Part shown: one piece after another, positions 30,757 through 39,116 of the stretch
Layout of the letters: every line of letters begins with the position of its first letter
Numbering within the stretch: the first letter of the stretch is position 1
Assembly: GCA_002887195.1 (NCBI GenBank)
Contig: PJAB01000105.1
Location: forward strand, 1-42,045
DNA from: Chrysochromulina parva
Lineage: Eukaryota; Haptophyta; Prymnesiales; Chrysochromulinaceae
DNA length: 42,045 nucleotides
Reading direction: 5' to 3'
Notes under the pieces: model-generated
Seen by the model: the letters and a program-made list of their open reading frames with translations, nothing else
What the model was told of the DNA's origin: nothing
Database searches by the model: none
Made by a program: the position numbers and the translations under genes

Positions 30757-31280
30757 CCATCACTGCAGTGCCACGCAGCCGAGCGAGGCACCCCTCTGCA
30801 GCCCACTACCTCAGCATCACCTCCACAGCAGCTCAATCAGCTCATCTGAGCACTCGACCCGCCTGCCACTGCACTGCGATGACGAGACCGCCATCTTGCC
30901 ACTGCACTGCGATGACGAGACCGCCACCGAGATGGCAACTATGGCAAGCGCCAGGGGTCACACCAACCCCAGACCCTGCCACCGAGATGGCGAGCGCCAG
31001 GGGTCACACCAACCCCAGACCCGTGGCCCTAGCCCTGGCCTCTATTCTGATTGTGTTTTGCCGGCCGGTATGAGGACGACCTGGCCACCCAGCTTCTGGT
31101 CACCCAGCTTCTTGCGCCTGCTGTGCTCACGTCGACATCATACATCGTGAATTTGATATTTGTGCTTTGGGTGGCACTTGCCACTTGGCGGCCATTCGAA
31201 ACTCTGTGCAGGCGAGCGTCTTCTCGAGGCCTGGTGATTTAGCGTTGGCCGTTCACAATGAGGTTTGAGCCCTGGGCCCC

Positions 31281-31460
31281 TGGCTGTCAAGCTGTCAAGC
31301 TGTCGAGGCGGCTGTGGGGCTGTCGAGGCCTTGCCTGCTTGCCTGTCGAGCCTATCGAGTTCCTGTGAGTTCCTGTCGAGCCTGTCGAGGCTGACTCCAT
31401 GTGCCTGGGCGTCGAGTAGCTGTCAAGTTCCTGTCGAGTTTCTGTCGAGGGGGCTCGCGC
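31281..31460. repeat. Degenerate CTGTCGAG array
   Basis: The octamer CTGTCGAG and its variant CTGTCAAG recur a dozen or more times. Confidence 0.85.
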
Positions 31461-32045
31461 CATGGCAAGCTCCCGCGGCATTCTAAACAGATCAATCGTC
31501 TGAGAAGTCGAGTTCCTCTGTCGAGGCTGTCGAGTTTATATACTGTCGAGTGTGCTGTCAAGCTCGAGCCAGGCATGTAGCTTTGCTATTTTGCATGAAG
31601 CACTCTGACTCTCACAGCAGTAGGCCTAGAGGACCCAACAACCAAACTAGGTCAAACGGATAAAGAACTCGGAGATCTATCGGAGATCAGGTGGACGTCA
31701 AAACTCAAATCGCATCGCGTGCAGCATGTTCTGTGCAACCTGCACTACAGTATCCACTGACCAATTGGCCACAATACCAACATGCAACAAATTGAACGTG
31801 GTCTATTCCAACCCCAAAATAGCCCCCCAATCCGACCTAACGCTTTCAACAGGTGCCTTGGCTGGTAACCCCATCATCGCAGCGATGCTCTCAGGGCTCG
31901 TTCCACACGACCTGGTGCTCCGCTGCCACCCTCGCTCATAACTCATGATTTTGTTTTATAAATTTTTTCATTGACCGCGGTGACAGCGGCGCCAGCTTTG
32001 CGGCCAGCTGTGCGGCCATTTGCGACGTGATTGTTTGCACCTTAC

Positions 32046-32191
32046 CAAGGGTTAGCCTCGTCGAAGGCCACTTTTTGTTTCTTGGGCCGACCGCCCAGTT
32101 TGGGAGATTCAATGCTCGTAGTGCCAATCAATTGTGCAACCACGCCGGCCTTGGCATTGGGCGGCATGCCATGAACCTCAAAGAGCTGCAC
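32046..32191 (-). pseudogene. Exon-like fragment with AT-hook-like motif
   Basis: The minus strand has a CGGCCCCAG acceptor, then 146 open bases (VQLFEVHGMPPNAKAGVVAQ ... PKLGGRPKKQKVAFDEANP), then a GTAAGG donor. GGRPKKQK resembles an AT-hook. Past the donor, a shifted frame continues in helical, Ala-rich sequence (QTITSQMAAQLAAKLAP), so a 4-base frameshift is an alternative to splicing. No partner exons were found. It is probably a gene or transposon remnant. Confidence 0.4.
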
Positions 32192-33119
32192 CTGGGGCCG
32201 CGCCCAAGAGCGGCGGCTCTGACCCGGCGCGCGACCTCATCGTTTCGTCGTGTGGGAAACTTCCCCGAGGCAGCCGTGAAAACCACGAAACTAAAAATAC
32301 CACGCATACCAATACCACCGCATACCAGTGCCCGAAAAAAACCCAAAAGTGGTATTTAAAACCCAAATACCGGGAAATAGACAACACTGATCGATGGGTC
32401 TATGGAGAATGGACACATTCCTACACCCCCCTATTAGGAAACGCGCCGTACTGAGCGCATCCGGCCTCCCGAGCGCATCCGGCCTCCGTTCGTCCACTTA
32501 TTCGGATTTCTCGCCTCATTTACTAAATCTGAGTCTTCGTGTGTACACCTATAGACAAAGACATGACGGGTGTGTATGTGCTATGTCTGTGAATAGGCCT
32601 CTCCGTTGAACAAGTAAAATGGGTACGCAGTATGTTCAAGATTGGCCCGGCGGAAAACCCGCCTCAGGAAAGAAGAGTGGAGAGGCGAAGAACCTATGGC
32701 TATGCCGGATTCAGTTTCAGACATCAGAGACGCCGTCTCGTCTGCGCTCTGGTCAGCGGCGCGTGTGGACGCTGTGCCTTCCGTGCGTTCCCAGCCGCCC
32801 GGCAGGCGGCACGGCAGTGCCAGTGGTGCTGGTGGCGGTTCCGGGTAGCGCGATATACATACGATTCCGGGTCCGATATCAGTCATTAGGGCTACCAAAC
32901 GATATATAGCGCTAAATTGCTAATATTATGGTTGTCTTTAGAGGCGAACAACCGTCAAGGGCGGCCCATGCGCAATACAGGCGCAACGGCTCGACGTCCA
33001 GTGTCCAGACGTCACCGCACGTCACGTCGCCCTAAGTGCGTCGCGCATGATGATGTAAGAGATCATCCACGCTCCGACAGCTTTGCGTGCCGTGCGCAAC
33101 TTGCGCACACACTGCGAAC

Positions 33120-35697
33120 CTACGCCACACTGCGGGCCAAACACCGCCCAAACACCGCCCGGTAGCACACGTCGAGGAAAGCAATCAGCCCGTGGCCTTC
33201 GTCGGCGAGTCCAAGCAGCTCGCCTGCCTGTGCGGCAACTGCAGGGATGGGGAGGTCTGCCCGAAGCCCAAGCCGTTCACACAGGGCTGCAGCCTTGGAA
33301 GCGAGTGGCAACTCCGGAGCGGCCGGCGCGAAGGGTGAGCCACTGAAATTCGTTCGAGGGCAGTTTCTTGCCCAGTGGCCCGTCTCCTTGCAATTGTAGC
33401 ACACGCATTTCCGCCGCCGGCTGTCCCCACCATACCGGCGCTCCCACTCGTCCATGCTGGGGAGCGCCTGGCCCTGTGGGAATTGTGCGTCAAAGCTGGC
33501 GAAGGAATGATGGGCCATGTAAAGGTCCTTCCACGTCGCCAGTGTGCTGCCGTCAGCGCAGCGGATGGGAGCGATCCGCTGCGGGTGCTGCACCACGGAT
33601 GCCCACCACATGGGCACGCCGTTCAGAAACTCGTCAAGCGTGCCCGCCTCGAGATGCCTGTAGAATGCGACGACGAGCTCGCTGATCTTCACCTTCGATG
33701 GCGCATAGTTGCGAATCTGCAGTCCTTCAATATTTGTCGCTCGAGAAACGGCGACGTACGCGTGGCCCTCGGCAAAGCACCTGCCCAAGTCCGCAACCAC
33801 GTAGTCGAGCGAGGCGCCTTGGGACTTATGGATTGTGATCGCCCACGCCATCACAAGCGGTATCTGCACACGCATGCACGTGCCGAGGACGTAGATGCGT
33901 TTCTCAAAGTCGTCGGCCGTGATCACCTTCTCGCGGCCGTTCAAGAACTTTACGAGTGGGTACAGCACGACGCGCTGATCGTCGTCATCCGCCGCTTGAT
34001 TGCCATCCGCCACTGCATTGGCCTCCGCCGCTTGATGGCCAGGCTCTCTGTGCCGTCTCAAACGCTGTGCTGTCTCAAAATCGTCACGCCTGGGCCCTGC
34101 GCACTCATCCTTGTAGTAGTCTGGCGGTGCTGGTGAGAAGCCGATGACGACGCCGCGGCTGCCATTGACCAGACGCTCAGCCGCAGGCACGCGGGCCTTT
34201 TCCTCATCGCTGAGTATTTCATTCTTGAGGAGCATCACCTGCGTGCCGAGCCGCAGCTCGAGCTCCTTGAGAGCGGGGCAGTCGTCTTCCTTGACGAACA
34301 TGGGATCGTTCCACAGCTCCTTCCTCGCGCTCTCCTCCCAGCCCTTGGTGGCCTCGGCGTCGTTGAGGACCTTGTCGACGGCGTAGTACGTTTGGGAAAG
34401 GCTCGGGTCAAGCTTCTGGAGCTCACTCAGGTTCATCGTCTTGACATCGCACTTCGTCGCCATAAGTGTCGTGGGTACGACGCCGTTGCGTGGATGCAGA
34501 GTGCGCGCTGTGGCCGCCACCAGCGCCTGGATCTCTGCGCCCGTCTGCTTGCCCTGGCGCATCGCACACATACCCTCAAGCAGAATGTTGTCCGATGTGC
34601 GAAAGATGCGCGACAGCACACAGGGCACCAGCTGCGCATGCCGCCAGCACGCGGTCTGGAATGCGAGCTTGCCCTTCGTTTCCTTGAACCCAAACGGCAC
34701 GTTCGGATTCTGCCTGTGCAGCTTCGCCTGGTCGAGGCACTGCTGCAGGAATGTCGTGTATGCCACGCCGCCCGCGTCGATGGCGTCCGGGTCGGGCACC
34801 TGATTGATGCTCCGGGTGGCAGCCTCGCCGCCGACGGGCGGCAACTGGTAGAAGTCCCCCACGAGGATGAGCTGGATGTGATGAGACATCGAGGCCAGGA
34901 TGTCCTGCAGGGTGCCGTAGTACCTGCCACGTGCCAGTTTAGTGCTCATCAGTGCTCATCAGTGCTCATCAGTGCTCATCAGTGCTCTTCACGCACCAGT
35001 CGAGGAACTCTCCATCGACCATTGAGATCTCGTCGATCACGAGGGTGCGAACCTTGCGCCACGTGTCCTTATTGCCCCACATGAAACCGAACATCTCTGT
35101 TGTCGGCAAGGGCCTCCCCGGCCCCGGCTTCGTGAAGAGCGTCTGCCCTTTGACAAGAATCGCAGCGACGCCTGTCGGCGCCGTCACCATCACAGTCTCA
35201 TGGTGAGCCTGCTCCACTTCAGCGCTGGCTCGGTCGACGAAGACACCAGATCGGAGCAGCTGCTCGACAGCCTCTTCGAAGTGCTTCTTGCGCAGAGCTT
35301 CTATGATGCGCTTGGTAGTGAAGCTCTTGCCGGTGCCTGGGCCACCCGTGAGAAATATGCTCGTACCCTTCAGGGCCATGTCGAACGCACGCTGCTGCGA
35401 TGGGTCCAGCGCTAACGGCGGTGGTGGCGGCTCCTCGTTCTGTTCAGGGCGAGGCGGTGCTGCAAAAAGCGATGGAGTTACCTCTGGTGACGGCTGCATA
35501 ACACCGGGTGGAGGATGCTGCAAAATCTCGACACGGTGACGAACCCTTCGGGCCTGCTGCGACAGATTCGGACTGTGTTCAGCCTGTTCACGGAGAATTT
35601 CCTGCTCACGCGCGTACAAAGTATCCTCATCGTCGCTGCTCATTTCTCGACAGCTGCCGGGATCTCGTTCGGACATGCGACGACGAAGCCCTTGCAT
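33120..35697 (-). pseudogene. PIF1-like helicase with zinc knuckle, frame broken by a 10-bp repeat
   Basis: Upstream part, from ATG 35697: acidic N-terminus, then Walker A GGPGTGKSF, TAPTGVAA, and Walker B LVIDEISMVDG. It runs into a stop at about 34969. Downstream part (33120-34949): ILVGDFYQLPPV, a nucleotide-binding core, AWAITIHKSQG and YVAVSRATN, then a CCHC zinc knuckle (CYNCKETGHWARNCP) and a helical tail. Together they cover the whole SF1B PIF1 helicase; such enzymes unwind DNA and G-quadruplexes. The halves are in different frames because four GATGAGCACT units (40 bp) sit between AGCACT and AAACTG. No splice sites flank the repeat. No Rep domain for a Helitron was found. It could be a domesticated or mobile-element helicase. 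Confidence 0.85.
34947..34990. repeat. 10-bp tandem repeat causing the helicase frameshift
   Basis: GATGAGCACT on the minus strand, four copies in tandem, falls between Walker B and motif III of the PIF1-like gene. Its length is not a multiple of three. Confidence 0.95.
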
Positions 35698-36259
35698 GGT
35701 GTGCGGCCTCTCTGTGCTGCTGTGGCCTGTGAAACAGCGGCCTCTCTTCCGTTTTTCCCACTCGTGGTGGTTCGCGCCGGCTCGCGACAGGATTCCGGTA
35801 AAAAGACACCGAGGTAGCCGGGACACACGCGAGATTCCGGTACCGGTACAGTAGTTTTTTTCGTTGAACCGGCCTAGCCCACTGATATTAATCATAAAAT
35901 GTATCTCGATCAGGCCTGCCTCGGCCCTCGCTGCCTGGTCCACCCCTGGAGGTGCCTGCGTTGCTGCCTGCCTGCCGATCGTCCACTTATGCCTACTTGT
36001 AAGTGAGTGGCAATCGTATAGACGAGTGACGAGATTCGGCTCACCGTCTTTCTAACTTAAGAAAGAAATTGATTAATTTATGATTAATTTCTCGTATCTC
36101 GACCCCACGAAACATGCCACGATGCACGAAACTAAGCACGTGCACGATCAACTATTTGTGTGAATCCAGAAATAAGTCCTCCAAACTCCCCTTCGGATCA
36201 AATTACACCGTACATCTGGGAGAGCTCTGCGGAACGGAGAACCCTGGCAGTGGCACTTG
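35698..36259. other. Intergenic, helicase 5' flank
   Basis: The helicase frame is open for 82 codons upstream of the ATG chosen, including an in-frame ATG at about 35895. A short GGTACCGGTAC palindrome-like repeat lies near 35840. 36060-36120 is AT-rich. No other gene seen. Confidence 0.4.
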
Positions 36260-38281
36260 TCAGTACTGGAAGCGCTTGAACTTGTAGCTGGCGCGCCGTC
36301 CGCCGACGGCGAGGACGTGGCGCAACGCCGTATCGAGCGCACCCCACGGGAGGAAGAGATCCGAGTTGTACGTGCCCTTCTTCCTCGCGTCGGTCGAGAC
36401 GGCCCGCGAGCCGTTGGAGGTGACGAGTTGGTAGTGAAGCACAGTCGGCCCTTCATACGAGTACATGCGGCGGTACATGTCGCACGGGCAGCCGTATTGG
36501 AACTGTTGCGGCGGCATCAGCTCAAGCACCGAAGCGCCTGCGTGCATGCCAAAGCCGTTGATGATGTCCGCGCCGTGTGACACCACCAGCACGTCCGCAC
36601 GCCAGAGAGTGGGGAGTGACTTGATCAACCCCACACCGAAGTCGTGTGCGGTGCAATTGATGGTCAAGCGCCCGTGTGGCGGCGGCGGCTGCCACCGGCT
36701 GCAGCGCGCCACGAGATCGAGGATGTTGGCGATCTTGCGCCGTCCCTTGCGGTCCGCAAACACAATGTTGAGCGCACAGCCACTGCCACCGCCACCAAAG
36801 CTAGTGCCCCCTCCATTTCCGCCCTTGGCGCCTCCTGCCTTGAACGACGGAACGAGCGCCGCCTCATCCCCGTCGCCGCTGGCGGTGGCGCCGTGCTGAG
36901 CGCTGTGCGTGCGTGCCGCCGCCAGATCCCGCGCGACCTGCTTCTGAAGGCGTGCTACGGCGCGGTCCTCTGCGGACCTACCACCTCGGGTGACGAAACG
37001 GCCGCCGCCATCGCCGCCGCCGCCGCCGCCATCGCCGCCGCCGCCGCCATCGCCGCCGCCGTCGCCGCGTGTCGCGCCGCCAGGCTCGCCGCCCGGCGCG
37101 CCGTTGTGAGCACTGCTTCGACGTGGCGGCGCCTCGACGCCCGCCTGATCGGCAGCGAGCCGGCGCCCACCACGACGCGAACCGTGCGCTCCCCTAGCAT
37201 GCACGTGCTCACCACGACGCTCTCCCGCATGATCGGCAGCGAGCCGGCGCCCATCCGCGCTGTCCGGGCTCGCCACGACGCTCCCCGTCGCCGCCTCCAC
37301 CGCCGCCGATGCTGCCGCTGCCCAGGGTCTGCCGATGCCTTCCGGCTCAGCTCCCTTGGCGCCTCCACGCCCAATGGCGGCTCCACGCCCCGATCCCTTG
37401 GCCGAGCACGCCCGCATACGCGACACGCCCACACGACGCGTGTGCGAGGCCTGCAGAGCGCCGCCGTGGTGCGCGGCGATCATCTGCACGGTCGACCACG
37501 GGCGGAGGGTATTGCCCCATGGCATGCCGGTGAAATCGCACACGAAGGCTCTCTTGTAGCATCGTGGGCCGGTGCGCGCCGCGAGCACCGCCGCCGACTG
37601 GTTCGCATAGCGCGCGATCTGCTCTGGGCTCGCCTGTGCGCGCCATATGAGCTTGACGAGCTCACGCGGCGGCGTCGACGCCATGACCTCCACCGGTACG
37701 CTCGAGAACGGGAGCAGCCAAAATTTGGCATAGTCTGGACCCCACAAGGAGCCCCACATGGCCGGTAGCAGGTGCAGCCGCTCGCGCCGCTCGCCAGTGG
37801 CGAGGAGTGCGCACCAGAGCTCGTACAGGCGCATGACCGCACGGGAGAAGATCTCGGTGAACGAATTGGACCACGACGTGAAGAAGGCGACGGCCGGCTC
37901 GTCAGAGTACGTGAGTGCCGCGCTCGGCGTGTGCCTCCGCATGTAGAGGCTGCGCAGCTTCTTCGTCGACACTTTCTTCGCGCCGGTTGCAAGCGGCAGG
38001 TACTCGTACGGTTGGCCGATCGGCGGGTCGACGAGCACCGTCGGCCGAGCGAGCGGCCGCAGCTTGGAAAAGACGTCTGACGGGTCGCGAGTGCCGTTGA
38101 GCAGTCCAAGGAGGCGTGGGAGCGCCGAAGCGGCATGCTTGCCACGCAATATGATTTGCTCGGCCTCGAAACAAACGAATGGCACGACGACGCAGCGCGA
38201 GGGTGGCTCGAGCCATGGAGAGGATGATGTGGCTGGAGAGCGGCAGAAGGTGTCGGAGACAAAGGCGTGCGCCCTTGGCAT
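36260..38281 (-). CDS. GT61/DUF563-family glycosyltransferase with low-complexity insert
   Basis: 673 residues from ATG 38281; the frame is open upstream, so a first exon with the usual N-terminal membrane anchor may be missing. GT61 enzymes add xylose, arabinose or GlcNAc in the secretory pathway. The C-terminal part has the family's core: FADRKGRRKIANILDLVARC, TAHDFGVGLIKSLPTLWRAD and VLVVSHGADIINGFGMHAGA, then LELMPPQ. The N-terminal half (PYEYLPLATGAKK ... CYKRAFVCDFTGMPWGNT) fits the family's variable half. Between the halves lies a Gly/Ala/Asp-rich stretch of about 170 residues containing (DGGG)n and inverted copies of the dispersed core. It could be a disordered insert or an unspliced in-frame intron. 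The donor substrate cannot be told. Confidence 0.72.
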   Translation of the reverse strand: MPRAHAFVSDTFCRSPATSSSPWLEPPSRCVVVPFVCFEAEQIILRGKHAASALPRLLGLLNGTRDPSDVFSKLRPLARPTVLVDPPIGQPYEYLPLATGAKKVSTKKLRSLYMRRHTPSAALTYSDEPAVAFFTSWSNSFTEIFSRAVMRLYELWCALLATGERRERLHLLPAMWGSLWGPDYAKFWLLPFSSVPVEVMASTPPRELVKLIWRAQASPEQIARYANQSAAVLAARTGPRCYKRAFVCDFTGMPWGNTLRPWSTVQMIAAHHGGALQASHTRRVGVSRMRACSAKGSGRGAAIGRGGAKGAEPEGIGRPWAAAASAAVEAATGSVVASPDSADGRRLAADHAGERRGEHVHARGAHGSRRGGRRLAADQAGVEAPPRRSSAHNGAPGGEPGGATRGDGGGDGGGGGDGGGGGGDGGGRFVTRGGRSAEDRAVARLQKQVARDLAAARTHSAQHGATASGDGDEAALVPSFKAGGAKGGNGGGTSFGGGGSGCALNIVFADRKGRRKIANILDLVARCSRWQPPPPHGRLTINCTAHDFGVGLIKSLPTLWRADVLVVSHGADIINGFGMHAGASVLELMPPQQFQYGCPCDMYRRMYSYEGPTVLHYQLVTSNGSRAVSTDARKKGTYNSDLFLPWGALDTALRHVLAVGGRRASYKFKRFQY
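36999..37072. repeat. GCC-rich run encoding Gly/Asp repeats
   Basis: CGCCGCCGCCGCCATCGC units encode GGDGGGGGDGG within the GT61 insert. Confidence 0.9.
37130..37270. repeat. Direct repeat with inverted dispersed core
   Basis: TGATCGGCAGCGAGCCGGCG occurs twice, about 85 bp apart. Between the copies is GCATGCACGTGCTCACCACG, the intron 3' module, here on the strand opposite to the gene. Confidence 0.85.
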
Positions 38282-39042
38282 TCGGACCTGACGCCACACT
38301 TGAGGTCTTGTGAGTGTGAATACTCGACATAGCGCCCAACGGAAAAATTGAATGCCCAAAGCCGCTGACTATCTGCGGACTCCTCGAAATCGTGCGGACC
38401 TCGTGCGGATTGACGATTGAGGTCACAAATTGAAACCACACCCTTCGACCCTAGCACCCTTACTGTATACTGACGAATCTGAAGCCAAGCGATCTCATTG
38501 GAAGCTGCTCGGCCTCGCGCTTCACGCGCGTGCTCTCACTCGCTTCCGCGCCGGCCCCTCTCACTAACACTTTCCACGCAGCACACACCGCACATGCCAG
38601 TTGCCGCATCGCGAGATCGCCGATAGACCGGGCCGCGCGGGCGAGTCTCCGCTTTTAACCGCTTACTGCACACTGGAGCCACGCGTTGGCGTGGGCCATA
38701 ACCGCAGCCCAGCACGCGTCGCCGAGCACGGGGCGCATGATGCGCGATGCGCGAGGTGGGCGCGGTCACGAGTGTCACTCCCGCACTGGCTGGCACGCAA
38801 GCAGGCCAAGAAAAGGCGAGGTACTTGCAGGCGGCGCGTACGCCTCGAACACGAGCACGGCCTCGCACAGGATGAGGTCCTCGTGCGGAACTGTGGTCAC
38901 TGTCTCAAGGCGGCACACCAAACGCTCCTCATGCTTGCCAGGGTGCTTGCGCTTGAACTGCTTGCCGGCCCGTTTGAAGAGCTCCGTGCTCGTCGTTTGG
39001 TAGTTGGGCACGGAACAGCTTGGATTGCGCGCGCACCACCTC
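38282..39042. other. Region between GT61 and LRR genes
   Basis: No firm gene. A minus-strand open frame at 38775-39116 is listed separately. The left part (38282-38600) would hold the GT61 promoter or missing 5' exon. Confidence 0.4.
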
Positions 39043-39116
39043 TCAGAGCTCCAAGTGGGAGGGAGCGCCTCGCCATGCGTTTCGGAGGGCTTTCTTGGCT
39101 TGCTCATCGAGGCCAT
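38775..39116 (-). CDS. Hypothetical ORF overlapping the last LRR exon
   Basis: 113 codons from ATG 39116 (MASMSKPRKPSETHGEALPP ... AGKQFKRKHPGKHEERLVCR ... HEDLILCEAVLVFEAYAPPA). Codon choice and composition look protein-like after about codon 30, and a GTACCTCG donor lies within the last codons. The first 25 codons overlap the terminal LRR exon in another frame. It could be an alternative 3' exon of that gene or a separate small gene. No family recognised. Confidence 0.33.
   Translation of the reverse strand: MASMSKPRKPSETHGEALPPTWSSERWCARNPSCSVPNYQTTSTELFKRAGKQFKRKHPGKHEERLVCRLETVTTVPHEDLILCEAVLVFEAYAPPASTSPFLGLLACQPVRE

Larger units (their letters stand above)
30757..33119. other. Repeat-rich gene-poor stretch
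   Basis: Less GC-rich than its flanks. 30868-30930 contains a tandem duplication of about 32 bp (CTGCACTGCGATGACGAGAC), 30928-31022 one of about 48 bp (CAGGGGTCACACCAACCCCA), and 31281-31460 a CTGTCGAG array. Apart from the exon-like piece at 32046-32191, I see no supported gene. ORFs near 32600-32900 on both strands are unconvincing. Confidence 0.55.

Noticed and set aside
32581..32898. Open frames on both strands near 32.6-32.9 kb
   Set aside because: Neither has a recognisable domain, splice sites or convincing codon use.
34947..34990. The helicase repeat as an intron
   Set aside because: There is no GT donor or AG acceptor placed to remove 40 bp and restore the frame.
33120..35697. Full Helitron transposon
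   Set aside because: Only the helicase is present. No Rep/HUH motif, no terminal TC...CTRR with hairpin was found in the flanks I could read.
36644..37768. Plus-strand open frame of 374 codons
   Set aside because: Antisense to the GT61 gene; the frame stays open because of GCC-rich repeats.
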